Positions 15,077 through 23,493 are shown, counted from the stretch's first letter. The stretch: DNA of 38,372 nt from SURF-32 sp964648365 (GCA_964648365.1 CAZYLK010000041.1:1-38372); one strand, 5' to 3'. Notes: generated by a model not told the origin, from the sequence alone. Translations and numbers: made by a program.

Positions 15077-15734
15077 AGAGCCGCCTGTTTCACACGGATC
15101 AGTATCAGAAGATCCAGAAGAGAATCAAGAAGTTCCTGAATGCGCAGCGGAGTTCCTGTCCGACAGCACGGCGGGCAGCCCTCGGGCCGTCGGAGACGCG
15201 ATTCAGGACATTCTGTCCAGAAACTTTCAGACGATTCTCGGGACAAAGCTGTGTGCGACGTACTCGCCGCACTTCGCCCGGCGGGCCATGGCGGACCTGG
15301 CGTTTGAGGACATCGATGGGGTTTACTACGTCGTTGACGTCAAAACGCACCGACGTAGCACGCGATTCAACATGCCGAACGTCACGTCCGTTGAGCGACT
15401 CGCTCGCTTCTACGAGGACGACAGGAACTATTTCGTGATTCTGATGGTTTCCTACGATATAGAGGAGCGTCGCGCCGTCGTCGATCGCGTGACCTTCGTT
15501 CCAATCGAGTTCCTCGGATGGGACTGCCTCACGATCGGTGCGTTGGGGTGGGGTCAGATCCAGATCGCGGACTCGAACAGAATGACCCTGGATCCGGGGC
15601 GCGCCCGAAGAGCATGGATGCTCGAACTATGCGACAGGATGCTCGAGTTCTATCCACGGGAGATCGCCAAGGTGGAGGGCCGGATAGAGCGGTTTCGACA
15701 GATCCGCAAGGCATGGTCGAAGCGCCGGCCCTGA
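15073..15734 (+). pseudogene. restriction-endonuclease-like partner of the methyltransferase, frameshifted
   Basis: The ATG at 15073 starts MKSRLFHTDQYQKIQKRIKKF and then the frame fails. The adjoining frame carries a coherent protein from about 15147: AAEFLSDSTAGSPRAVGDAI, QDILSRNFQTILG, ADLAFEDIDGVYYVVDVKTH, FVPIEFLGWDCLTIGALGWG and a charged helical C-terminus to TGA 15734. Joining them needs a one-base deletion around 15135-15160, giving about 220 residues. DLAFEDIDG followed by YYVVDVKTH fits a PD-(D/E)xK nuclease core (D...D-x-K). With the methyltransferase immediately upstream, this is most likely a type II restriction enzyme. As written the gene would be inactive, leaving the methyltransferase unpartnered. 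Confidence 0.68.
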
Positions 15735-15757
15735 TCGTGTCTCGCGTCGCTCCCCCC

Positions 15758-16993
15758 TCAGTGTGCCGGCACACGCAGGATGAACACGTCGCGACGATCC
15801 GCCCCGCCCCAGTTGCTGGTGAAGGCGACGAAGCGGCCGTCGCGGCTGATGTTCGCTCGCGGGCTGTCCCAGTACTCACTCACGCAGGAGCGATGATGAG
15901 CGAGCCGGAGGACGCGCTCGCTGCCGTCCGTGCTGACAAGCGCGATCTCGTTGTGGAGCGGGCGTTCGACGCCGCACACGCCGTCACGATAGAAACTCAG
16001 CAGCGCCCACCCCTCGTCATCCGCCAGCATGGAGATGTGAACGTCCTGCGACCAGTCGTCCGCCAGATCGAGCACGGGCTTCTTGCCGTGCGGCTTCGCC
16101 AGCTTTCGCCGGAGAATCCGGTTGCGCCAGTTCTCATAGCCCACCACGACGCCGCTGCCGCTGTCGCTGTGGCCCGGCGCATAGTCGGGCGGCCCGTCGG
16201 TCAACTCCTCGACGGCGCCGGTAACAAGATCAACCACGCGATCCTGGATTGCTTCGGGGCCGTGGCCGCCCGTCTTGATCAGCAGGTAACGCCCGCTCTT
16301 GTCCACCTGAACCTCGTCCAGCCCTTCCGGCTCGTCGGGCCGAAGCACGACGCGGTCCTCACCGCGCAGCCACGCCATCGAGCCGCTCACGCGGTGACGC
16401 TTGTTCTGCGTCGTGGCCGCGAAGACCCGGTCGTCGATGCTGCGGCTCATCTGTGACAGGTAGCCCTCGGCCAGTTCAGGCGAGAAATCACGCACCAGCG
16501 TGTATTCGTGTGTGGCAACATTGTACGCCCACAGGTTCAGCTTCGAGTGGCAGTAGAGGACGTTTGGATCAACGCCGCTCCAGATGGCGTCCTCGGTGCG
16601 CGGGAAGTCGCCGTCGGGCGAGGGCTGGGCGAACACGCGCGACTTTTCGGATATCGAGAAGCGAACCGGATCGAACCGCCACGTGTAGCCGGTCAGGCCG
16701 CCCTCGTCGCGGAGGACGTAGATGCGCGTGCTGTCGACGTTGAACGTCGGCCAGTACGCATAGGCGGTCTGGAAGAACTGCCCGCCCGCGTCATCGGTGA
16801 CGCGAAGGATCCGCGTGCAGAACGTCGGATCCCACATGGCCTCACCGGCGGCGGGCAGAGGCGGCAGCGGCGGCAGTGAGATGACGTCCCGGTCCGCCCG
16901 CGGGCCGCAGGCGCGGTGCAGCGCCGGCGACTGGCCACAGACCACACCGGCGAGAGACGCCGATACGAGCGTGATCGAAACAGCGAGTTTCAC
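15758..16993 (-). CDS. secreted beta-propeller protein
   Basis: This 411-residue protein is convergent with the nuclease gene. The GTG at 16993 has GGAGG seven bases upstream and gives a signal peptide (VKLAVSITLVSASLAGVVCG). The rest is built of PD40/WD40-like blades such as RILRVTDDAGGQ, YWPTFNVDSTRIYVLRD, VQVDKSGRYLLIKTGG, GYENWRNRILRRKL and NISRDGRFVAFTSNWGG. This pattern is shared with TolB-like and oligogalacturonate-lyase-like propellers. No catalytic residues can be assigned. The protein is probably periplasmic or extracellular; partner or substrate unknown. An extended -10 promoter at 17090-17117 predicts a leader of about 90 bases. Confidence 0.75.
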   Translation of the reverse strand: MKLAVSITLVSASLAGVVCGQSPALHRACGPRADRDVISLPPLPPLPAAGEAMWDPTFCTRILRVTDDAGGQFFQTAYAYWPTFNVDSTRIYVLRDEGGLTGYTWRFDPVRFSISEKSRVFAQPSPDGDFPRTEDAIWSGVDPNVLYCHSKLNLWAYNVATHEYTLVRDFSPELAEGYLSQMSRSIDDRVFAATTQNKRHRVSGSMAWLRGEDRVVLRPDEPEGLDEVQVDKSGRYLLIKTGGHGPEAIQDRVVDLVTGAVEELTDGPPDYAPGHSDSGSGVVVGYENWRNRILRRKLAKPHGKKPVLDLADDWSQDVHISMLADDEGWALLSFYRDGVCGVERPLHNEIALVSTDGSERVLRLAHHRSCVSEYWDSPRANISRDGRFVAFTSNWGGADRRDVFILRVPAH

Positions 16994-17089
16994 GCCTGAT
17001 CCTCCAGGTTCGGGTCGGGGCAGCGCCGATGCTCCCGACGCGATCGCATTCCCCGGGCGTCGCGGCAAAACGGCGGCGCTTTGTTCCGC

Positions 17090-17117
17090 ATCATAGCACA
17101 CCTGATTGCTCAGTCAC
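17090..17117 (-). promoter_or_regulatory. extended -10 promoter for the secreted beta-propeller gene
   Basis: On the minus strand, TGCTATGAT gives an extended -10 (TATGAT, five of six, at 17095-17090). GTGACT (17117-17112) lies 16 bases upstream as a -35 with four of six matches. Transcription would start near 17083. Confidence 0.55.
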
Positions 17118-17140
17118 GAGTGGGTTCACCGTCGTGGGCA

Positions 17141-17170
17141 TTCACGCCACGGCCGTTATCACGCTACAAT
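17141..17170 (+). promoter_or_regulatory. leaderless-type promoter of the 54-aa gene
   Basis: TACAAT (17165-17170, five of six) ends six bases before the ATG at 17177, the exact placement expected when transcription starts on the A of ATG. TTCACG (17141-17146) is an 18-base-spaced -35. No Shine-Dalgarno sequence precedes the ATG. Confidence 0.65.
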
Positions 17171-17176
17171 CCCCGC

Positions 17177-17341
17177 ATGAAGTCTTATAAGATCATGGCG
17201 TTTATCCCGGATCGGGGTACGCAGGAGGTTCGACAGGTCGGGTTGGCCGACGTCGGGCGTGTCGTAGAGCAACTGCTGGCCCAGGGCGTCGAGCGGGTCG
17301 TGATCTCGGTCGATGCCGAGTCGGCGGCGCCCGGAGCCTGA
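17177..17341 (+). CDS. 54-residue hypothetical protein, probably leaderless
   Basis: MKSYKIMAFIPDRGTQEVRQ opens a compact 54-residue protein that continues through a helix (VGRVVEQLLAQGVERV) and ends VISVDAESAAPGA. The alternating strand-helix-strand pattern suggests a small folded domain. No family is recognised. It lies 20 bases before the AraC-type regulator and would share its message. Codon use is normal for the window. Starting directly after a -10 element, it is one of the best leaderless candidates here. Confidence 0.6.
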   Translation: MKSYKIMAFIPDRGTQEVRQVGLADVGRVVEQLLAQGVERVVISVDAESAAPGA

Positions 17342-17361
17342 TTGTTCGGAAGCCGGCGACC

Positions 17362-18168
17362 ATGCGCGATTCCTTCGCTCCACTGACGCTCGGCAAGGTC
17401 GAAACCCGGCGTACGTTCTCCCGGTTCGCCGTGACGGAGTCGCTCCACGCGCCGGGTCAGGTACTGCCGCGTCACGCGCATCGCAACCACGATCTGACGA
17501 TCGTCTGTACGGGGGCGTTCGAGACGGGGGTCTCGGCGACCTCACTCGAATGTGGTCCGACGGACGTGCTCTACCTGCCCGCCGCGACGCCGCATACCAA
17601 TCGATACGCGCCCAGACCGGTTCGCTCGCTGATCATCGAGTTTTCAGACGAGGCACTGGAGGACGGCGGGCGAAATGAACGCCAGGCGTGCGTGCTGCCG
17701 TCCGTGCTTGTGTATCGTTCGGCCCACCGGATTTCCGAAAGCTATGCAGATTCCGACCCGGATGCGACGCTGGCAATTGAGTCGGCGGTGGCAGAGCTCT
17801 TTGCGGTCGTAGGCGCCCGGTTTGAAACCCGCTGCTTCAGATCGAAACCGAACTGGCTGGCTGCGGTCTGCAGCTTTCTTCGCGAGCGGCTCGCCGAAGG
17901 CGTTTCCCTCGATGACGTAGCGCGCGTGGCGGGTGTCCACCCCGTTCACGCCGCCCGCGTATTCCGAGCGCACCACGGCTGCTCGGTGGGCGACTATGTG
18001 CTGAGACTGAAACTGGAGAAGGCGTTGCCGTTGCTGCGGTCGACCCGACTGAACGTAGCGACCATTGCCGGCCGCTGTGGCTTCTTCGACCAGTCCCACT
18101 TCGTCCGCCACTTTCGACGTCGCATGGGGGTAACGCCGACGCAGTACCGCATCGCGACGCGGCCGTAA
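17362..18168 (+). CDS. AraC-family transcriptional regulator
   Basis: This 268-residue DNA-binding protein has an N-terminal cupin-like sensor domain (about 15-100) with the metal or ligand-type string PRHAHRNHDLTIVCTGAF. The C-terminal AraC double helix-turn-helix (about 170-265) reads SLDDVARVAGVHPVHAARVF and then LRSTRLNVATIAGRCGFFDQ, SHFVRHFRRRMGVTPTQYR. The second helix-turn-helix and the FxRxFRRxxGxTPxxYR ending are canonical. The ATG at 17362 has a modest GGAAG upstream and follows the 54-aa gene by 20 bases, so it is probably the second gene of that message. The ligand is unknown, and no adjacent sugar or catabolic operon indicates the target; self-regulation is common in the family. 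Confidence 0.88.
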   Translation: MRDSFAPLTLGKVETRRTFSRFAVTESLHAPGQVLPRHAHRNHDLTIVCTGAFETGVSATSLECGPTDVLYLPAATPHTNRYAPRPVRSLIIEFSDEALEDGGRNERQACVLPSVLVYRSAHRISESYADSDPDATLAIESAVAELFAVVGARFETRCFRSKPNWLAAVCSFLRERLAEGVSLDDVARVAGVHPVHAARVFRAHHGCSVGDYVLRLKLEKALPLLRSTRLNVATIAGRCGFFDQSHFVRHFRRRMGVTPTQYRIATRP

Positions 18169-18538
18169 GAACGGCAGTGCCCAGCGTTCGCGGGGCGATT
18201 CGCGCGCTTCAATCGTACAAGGCGCGGGCCGGGTGCGTATGGGATCGTGGCGCCGCTGGTTGGGTGGATCGCATCGCCACGTGGCGAGCGCTCCGCGATG
18301 ATTGTCGGTCGCGACGGGATGGACTCCGATGGCGCAACTTCCTGCCGGGTTGCGCGCATGTTTCGCAAAGAGCCGCGATCGTGACCGGAATGAGGGATTC
18401 AGGGAGTACGGGAGACAGGAAGGAAAGACGAGGAGTTCAACTCTTCCTCTTCCCCTCACTCCCTGACTCCCTTACTCCCTCACTCCCTTCGCATTTGGCC
18501 TTTTGGTTGCGGCTGGTGGCCGCCTCAGGAGATTCGCC
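18169..18538. other. 370-base gap with an imperfect purine/pyrimidine inverted repeat
   Basis: The first 200 bases show no gene on either strand. The second part contains the inverted repeat at 18391-18489 and then the ribosome-binding site AGGAG of the C11 protease gene. No convincing promoter hexamers are seen. Confidence 0.55.
18391..18489. repeat. imperfect inverted repeat of GGGAGT-type units
   Basis: The left arm (18391-18437) is a purine-rich string with GGGATTC, AGGGAGTACGGGAGAC, AGGAAGG and ACGAGGAGTT. The right arm (18438-18489) is its pyrimidine-rich near-complement: CAACTCTTCCTCTTCCCC and four ACTCCCT-type units. Each arm is about 45-50 bases and they meet without a loop. The unit structure suggests repeat expansion. 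Confidence 0.7.
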
Positions 18539-19960
18539 ATGTGGGTCTGTGTCCTTGCGTTTCTGCCTGCCGTGGCGCCGGCCGATCAGGAGGCATCCGT
18601 CGGCCGGAGCGCCCCGCGCTGGACGGTGATGATCTACGGCGGCGTCAACAGCAGTGCCGAGGATCACATCATGCCGCACCTGCGTTCGCTGACGTACCTG
18701 TCGCGAGCGGGTCAGGCGAGCGAGGTTGTGTTGCTCATCGACCGTGCCGCGGGGTTCAGCGAAGACGCGGACGTCCTGGGCGCCAACTTCGAGGACACGC
18801 GGCTGTTCCGGCTCACAAGCGGTGCGTGGGAGCGCGTCAGTGGTGGTGAGCACTTCCCGGAGATCACGACGGAATCGAGCTTCGAGGCCAACACCGGCGA
18901 TGCCCGGACGTTGCGAAAGTTCATCCAGTTCGGCAAGGCGACCGCGCCGGCGGACCGGTATGCGCTCATCGTTTTCGGTCACGGGCAGTGCCAGAGCGTC
19001 TGCCCGGACATGGACAGCGTCAACGCCGACAACGGAGACGCGGCCGACGAACTGTACTCCGCCGAAATCACCGAAGTGCTCTCACAAGCTGAATCCGTCG
19101 ATCTGGCGTGGTTCGACGTATGCTCCTTTGGCGGCGTGGAGAATGCGTACGAGTTCCGTCCCGGGACGGGGCGATTCAGCGCCGCCGCGATGATCGCTAC
19201 CCCGCCGTCGAGTGTCCCCGCGCCGATGCGCGACATCTTCAAAAACGCGGGCCTGCTCGGAGCGCAGGACGGCGCGGCCGTACCCGCAGACGGCGTGGCC
19301 TTCGGTCGTCTGGCTCTGAAGATCACCGAGGACCGCCTGCGCCGCGCTGCGGGGATGGATCCGGCGATCAAGCACCAGTGCTGGGCCTGTTACGATCTGA
19401 GCGCGGCCGGCGACGTGAAGGCGGCGGTCGACGTGCTCGCCCGCAGGCTTGCCGTCGAATCGAGTAAGGACGCCATCGAAGCCATCCGTGGCGCGAACTC
19501 CAGCGATGCAACGATGCACTACTTCCCGAACGACGAGCCGAGGGCCTGGAAACGTGAGCCGCATTTCGACCTGTACGACCTGGCCCGCCGGATGGCTGAC
19601 CGGTCGGATTTTAGTACCACGGTTCGCGACGCGGCGCGTGGCGTGATGGCCGCGACCGATCGGCTGGTGGCGGATTCATTCGGGATGGAAGCGTACGACG
19701 GCTTTGCCCCCGGCCGCAACGGCGTATTCATCGTCTTCCCGGACGGCGACGCGCTGGACGGATCAACGAAACGCTGGGGCAGCTTCCAGTGGTATCACCC
19801 GCTGGATCAGCGCAGAACCAAGGCAGCGTTCGGAAACTATGCCTGGTGTCGAGACGGCGCGACGCCCGACAACAAAGTCGTCGAAAACTGGTTCGAGCTG
19901 CTGGATGCGTGGTACGACGAGCCGGACGCGCGGGGCGGCCTGAACGGCTACGGCTGGTAG
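18539..19960 (+). CDS. secreted clostripain-like cysteine peptidase (family C11)
   Basis: This 473-residue protein starts at ATG 18539, with AGGAG seven to eight bases upstream, and has a short signal peptide (MWVCVLAFLPAVAPA). The fold is that of clan CD peptidases: the strand WTVMIYGGVNSS opens the domain, YALIVFGHG supplies the catalytic His (H148), and LAWFDVCSFGG supplies the catalytic Cys (C195). In C11 members the latter is usually DACLM. Later segments (APMRDIFKNAG, GRNGVFIVFPDGDA) match the C-terminal part of the family. These enzymes cleave after Arg or Lys and often self-process. Secretion suggests a role in extracellular protein breakdown. It is monocistronic as far as the window shows. 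Confidence 0.82.
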   Translation: MWVCVLAFLPAVAPADQEASVGRSAPRWTVMIYGGVNSSAEDHIMPHLRSLTYLSRAGQASEVVLLIDRAAGFSEDADVLGANFEDTRLFRLTSGAWERVSGGEHFPEITTESSFEANTGDARTLRKFIQFGKATAPADRYALIVFGHGQCQSVCPDMDSVNADNGDAADELYSAEITEVLSQAESVDLAWFDVCSFGGVENAYEFRPGTGRFSAAAMIATPPSSVPAPMRDIFKNAGLLGAQDGAAVPADGVAFGRLALKITEDRLRRAAGMDPAIKHQCWACYDLSAAGDVKAAVDVLARRLAVESSKDAIEAIRGANSSDATMHYFPNDEPRAWKREPHFDLYDLARRMADRSDFSTTVRDAARGVMAATDRLVADSFGMEAYDGFAPGRNGVFIVFPDGDALDGSTKRWGSFQWYHPLDQRRTKAAFGNYAWCRDGATPDNKVVENWFELLDAWYDEPDARGGLNGYGW

Positions 19961-20009
19961 CACGCTGCACGCAGCCCGGCGCTCAGCGCTGACGGCCGAT
20001 CGCTTTCGA

Positions 20010-21263
20010 CTACGGCGTCACCATCGGAATCGGCGGATGCCGGCGCAGCCAGTCTCGCCAGGCGGCGGTATCGAAGCCGAAGTTCTCACCGGTAATCGCG
20101 ATCAGCGCTTCCTGCACTTCGGATCGGTGTCGCCCGGACGCCACGCCCGCTCGCCCCGCGACGGCATCGACCGTCCGGCTGAAGTCCGGGAGGATGATGC
20201 CGGACGGATAGGAGCGCGTCGTGTCCGTCAGCGCGACGGAAATCGGGTGGGAAAACGTCCGCGTCGCCTCTTCGATGAGGGCGCGCAGGGACAGTTGCGC
20301 TGCGCCTGGACCATCGGTCGGCAGCGCGTCGATCAGATCCGCCACGGCCGCGCGGTCGCCCAACTGGCCCAGCACCAGGGCGGCGCGTCGCACCACCTCG
20401 TCGACGTTGCACCGCAGCGCCGCCCGCATCACGTCAACCGTGCGCGTGTCCTGCCGCCTTCGCATCGCCACGGCCGCGGACGCCCGCACGTCCGCGTCGT
20501 CGTCGAGGAGTGCTATGGCGAACAGATTGAGCGACGCAAGGTCTTCGTCGAAAGCGCCGAGGTACTCGGCCAGGATCCGCCGCACTTCCGGAGTTTCACC
20601 GTAGAGAAAGCGACAGGCCGCGGGGATGGCCAGCGGCGACCGCATGGCCGCGAGCATCTGACGGCCGGTGGCCGTGTCGCGCGATTCGCGCCGCGTCCCC
20701 GTCAGAAAGTCGTCATGAATCGCCCTCATGCGGCGGTGCCAGCCGTTGACCAGTTGTTCGACGATGCGCCGGTCGCGCTGGGCGATTGCTCCCGCCCGGC
20801 CGTCGATGGAGGCATCCAGCCAGACGTCGCCGAGCCGGACGAAGCCCGCCACCCCTCGCGCCTCGACGTGCATCGGATCCAGCGCGAGCGCCTCGCGAAC
20901 GTGCTCCGCCGCCAGATCCGTGAATCGCTCCTGCCGGCACCAGTTCGCGAGTTCAAGGTGCCGATCGAGCGTCAGCGGCGCAGCGTCGCGCAGTGTGGAA
21001 TAGGCCTCGAATCGCGAAGCACCCCGGTCGCGACGAGCCACGATCACCGCGGGAATGTCAACGACGCCCGTCGCGGTCCGAACCCGCAGCGCATCCGCCG
21101 TCTCCTCGATGACCTGGCCCTCGATCGCGCCGCCCTGAGACAGCACAAACTGATCGGCGCCGGCGGAAAGGGTAAGGCAAACGCCGACAACCCAGGCTGT
21201 GGTCGCCGGGCAGACGCCGACGCGGCGAGAGGCGCAACGGATTGGCGCTCGTGGCTCGAACAT
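20010..21263 (-). CDS. exported HEAT-repeat protein
   Basis: This 417-residue protein begins at ATG 21263 with a signal-like stretch (TTAWVVGVCLTLSAGADQ, about 23-40) after a basic N-region. Next comes a beta-rich segment IEGQVIEETADALRVRT, IPAVIVARRDRGAS (about 50-90). A TPR-like helical pair (LELANWCRQERFTDLAAEHV, ALALDPMHVEARG) follows, and then HEAT-type repeats, for example LLDDDADVRASAAVAMRRR and VVRRAALVLGQLGDRAAVAD (about 260-330). The end, LIAITGENFGFDTAAWRDWL, resembles the closing helix of other planctomycete HEAT proteins. It is probably a protein-protein scaffold outside the cytoplasm. No ribosome-binding site is evident; the promoter at 21275-21304 would give an almost leaderless message. 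Confidence 0.75.
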   Translation of the reverse strand: MFEPRAPIRCASRRVGVCPATTAWVVGVCLTLSAGADQFVLSQGGAIEGQVIEETADALRVRTATGVVDIPAVIVARRDRGASRFEAYSTLRDAAPLTLDRHLELANWCRQERFTDLAAEHVREALALDPMHVEARGVAGFVRLGDVWLDASIDGRAGAIAQRDRRIVEQLVNGWHRRMRAIHDDFLTGTRRESRDTATGRQMLAAMRSPLAIPAACRFLYGETPEVRRILAEYLGAFDEDLASLNLFAIALLDDDADVRASAAVAMRRRQDTRTVDVMRAALRCNVDEVVRRAALVLGQLGDRAAVADLIDALPTDGPGAAQLSLRALIEEATRTFSHPISVALTDTTRSYPSGIILPDFSRTVDAVAGRAGVASGRHRSEVQEALIAITGENFGFDTAAWRDWLRRHPPIPMVTP

Positions 21264-21274
21264 GGGCTGTCGGG

Positions 21275-21304
21275 ATTGTGCCGCCGCGGGGGCCAAATTG
21301 CCAA
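21275..21304 (-). promoter_or_regulatory. promoter close to the HEAT-protein start
   Basis: On the minus strand, TTGGCA (21304-21299, five of six) and CACAAT (21280-21275, four of six) are 18 bases apart. The -10 ends 11 bases before the ATG at 21263, so the leader would be only about 4-5 bases. Confidence 0.5.
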
Positions 21305-21378
21305 TCCGCGGCCGCCGGGTCGATCCGACCGGTTGCGCCACGGTATGCTGCACGTTCGGAGCCGCGTGGGAGAATAGT

Positions 21379-22146
21379 GTGCAGAACACGGTCGCCATCA
21401 CTCGCGACGTACCCGACTCGTTTGCCGGCGACTGCGCGCTGACGTTTCTGGCGCGTGAGCCTATCGACACGGTCGAGGCTCGCCGACAGCACGCGGCCTA
21501 TCGCGCCGCGCTGCACGACGCGGGATGTACGGTGGTCAACCTGCCGGCCGGCGCTGGTATGCCGGACGCGGTGTTCGTGGAAGACGCGGCGATCGTCCTG
21601 CGTGACGTGGCCGTCATGGCTCGACCCGCGCTGGCGACGCGCTTAGCGGAGGTCGCGGCGGTGGCTCACGCCCTGGCGCCCTATCGCGCGCCGGCGTTCA
21701 TACAGCCCCCGGCCACGCTGGAGGGCGGCGACGTGCTCGTGATCGGGCGGCGCATCTTCGTGGGGCTATCGTCGCGCACGAATCGGGCCGGCTTCGATCA
21801 GTTGGCAGGCATTGCCACGCCGCATGGCTACGATGTGGCCGACGTCGCCGTGCCTGCGTGCCTGCACCTCAAGACAGCGGTCACGGCGCTCGATGGTGAA
21901 ACCGTCGTCATCAACCCGCGCTGGCTCGACGCCGCCGCGTTTTCCGAATTCCGCCAGATCGAGACGCCGCCCGACGAGACGTTCGCCGCCAACACCTTGT
22001 CGGCCGGCGGCATAGTCCACGTTTCGAAACGTTGGCCGCGGACGGCATCACTGATCGAGGCGGCCGGCTACCGGACGCGACCGCTCGACATCTGCGAGTT
22101 CGAGAAGGCCGAAGGCGGTTTGACCTGCCTGAGCCTGATCGTCTGA
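21379..22146 (+). CDS. ddaH: dimethylargininase-like amidinohydrolase
   Basis: This 255-residue enzyme belongs to the guanidino-modifying superfamily and most resembles N(G),N(G)-dimethylarginine dimethylaminohydrolase, which makes citrulline and dimethylamine. Signature pieces are PDAVFVEDAAIVL (about 70-80), TLEGGDVLVIGRRIFVG, the catalytic His H163 in CLHLKTAV, and the nucleophile Cys C250 in GGLTCLSLIV at the very end. Its length matches bacterial DDAH (about 250-285) and is much shorter than arginine deiminase (about 400). GTG 21379 has GGGAG at 21368-21372 with six-base spacing. It is divergent from the HEAT protein. Arginine as the physiological substrate cannot be excluded. Confidence 0.86.
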   Translation: MQNTVAITRDVPDSFAGDCALTFLAREPIDTVEARRQHAAYRAALHDAGCTVVNLPAGAGMPDAVFVEDAAIVLRDVAVMARPALATRLAEVAAVAHALAPYRAPAFIQPPATLEGGDVLVIGRRIFVGLSSRTNRAGFDQLAGIATPHGYDVADVAVPACLHLKTAVTALDGETVVINPRWLDAAAFSEFRQIETPPDETFAANTLSAGGIVHVSKRWPRTASLIEAAGYRTRPLDICEFEKAEGGLTCLSLIV

Positions 22147-22173
22147 TGCGTCGGGCGGGGCCGGGCGACGAGC

Positions 22174-23493
22174 TCACCTCGCCCACGCTGCGCCCGACCG
22201 AGCGGCGTGCGCATCAGCAATCAGATCCTCCAGCGCCTCCGCCACATCGTTATCGAATCCGGAAAAGGCGCGGCCGCGGTAGAAGAACACCGGCAGGTAT
22301 GCGAAGGTGCTCGAGACCCCCTCGCTCGCCGGGAACTCCGCTTCCATCTGATGCAGCAGATCCGACTGGCCGGATTCATAGGTCAGGTGCTCCTCGACCA
22401 CCAGCGCCGGATGGTCCGCCTGTCGGTCGGCCAGCCAGTCCAGCGCCTCCAGGCACATCGGGCCGCGGCTGTTGTGGAAGATCAGCATCGGTTCGTCCGG
22501 AGCGGGATTGCCGATGTCATTGGCGTTGGCGTTGGCGTTGCTGTTCTCGTTGTCGTTCCTGTTTCCCGCGCCGTCCGGAGCGCCGCAGGGGTTGTACATG
22601 TTGTCAACGTCCTCCAGTTCGTCCAGCGGCTCGGAGGGCGTCGGCGTTTCGTATTTGACTTCCCGGTTTTCGGGCACCAATTCCAGCGGCACGCACACGT
22701 TCACGCCGCTCTCCGATGCGACCCATTCATCGAAATCAGCAGCCCATGTTACCTCGTCGGAGTCGAGAAAGTCCTTATATGCTTCCCACCACACCTTCTT
22801 CATGCCGCCAAGGTATGCGTGGGAGACAAGCATGAGGCGCTTGGGGTGCTTGTTCAGTGTCTCCTGCAGGATGTGGGCAAAATCCTCAGCCGTCGAGCCG
22901 CGCGCCCACAGCGAATAATCGCACAGGCTCCCGCGGCCCATGTCCTCGAAGGTGACGTTGCTGACCGAGATGATCTTGCAACGATACTCGTCAGGCTCGT
23001 AGATCAGCGCTTCCACGTCGGTGGTCCCGCGGGCGACGATGAACTCGACGCCGAGTTCGTCCGCGGCCTTGAGCGTGTTTTCGTCATACGCAAAGTAGCG
23101 GCTGCCGAACACGCGCATGGGATGACCTGTGACGCTCTCGACCGCCTCCTTCGCCGCCGACATGCCCGAAAGCTGATCCTCGTAGGGCACGTCCCACAAC
23201 GCTTCCCCGACGTAGCTTCCCATGACTTCGTGGCCCTGGTCGGCCAGCCATTGCACATCCTGGGGATATTCGCCAAGGATGTTGGCCTGCACGTTGACCA
23301 GCGCCTTCATGTTGCGCAATTCGAGTTCATGAGCCCAGTTTCTCAACCCCTGGATATCATGGAACTCTATCAACTGGACCAAACCGACCGGCTTGCCCGT
23401 GGTGGGCTCAGGTTGCGGCTCGGGTTGCGGGTGGAGGCCGCAGCCGGATAGGAGTGTTGCGGCGCACATCCACATGATCGTTCTGCTCGTCAT
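22174..23493 (-). CDS. lipoprotein with deacetylase-like and thioredoxin-like parts
   Basis: This 439-residue lipoprotein (lipobox LLSGC, C18) follows GGGAG. Residues 35-260 resemble the NodB/polysaccharide-deacetylase barrel: LVQLIEFHDIQGLRNWAHEL, GHEVMGSYVGEALWD, GHPMRVFGSRYFAYDENTLKA. However, the metal-binding TFDDG and HxxxH motifs are not present, so activity is doubtful. An Asn/Asp-rich linker (NRNDNENSNANANAND, about 316-331) is encoded by a TTGGCG-type hexamer repeat at 22519-22557. The C-terminal part (about 340-430: PMLIFHNSRGPMCLEALDWL, YLPVFFYRGRAFSGFDN) looks like a thioredoxin-fold domain with a single Cys rather than CxxC. It is convergent with the dimethylargininase gene. Function unknown; surface or periplasmic. 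Confidence 0.7.
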   Translation of the reverse strand: MTSRTIMWMCAATLLSGCGLHPQPEPQPEPTTGKPVGLVQLIEFHDIQGLRNWAHELELRNMKALVNVQANILGEYPQDVQWLADQGHEVMGSYVGEALWDVPYEDQLSGMSAAKEAVESVTGHPMRVFGSRYFAYDENTLKAADELGVEFIVARGTTDVEALIYEPDEYRCKIISVSNVTFEDMGRGSLCDYSLWARGSTAEDFAHILQETLNKHPKRLMLVSHAYLGGMKKVWWEAYKDFLDSDEVTWAADFDEWVASESGVNVCVPLELVPENREVKYETPTPSEPLDELEDVDNMYNPCGAPDGAGNRNDNENSNANANANDIGNPAPDEPMLIFHNSRGPMCLEALDWLADRQADHPALVVEEHLTYESGQSDLLHQMEAEFPASEGVSSTFAYLPVFFYRGRAFSGFDNDVAEALEDLIADAHAARSGAAWAR

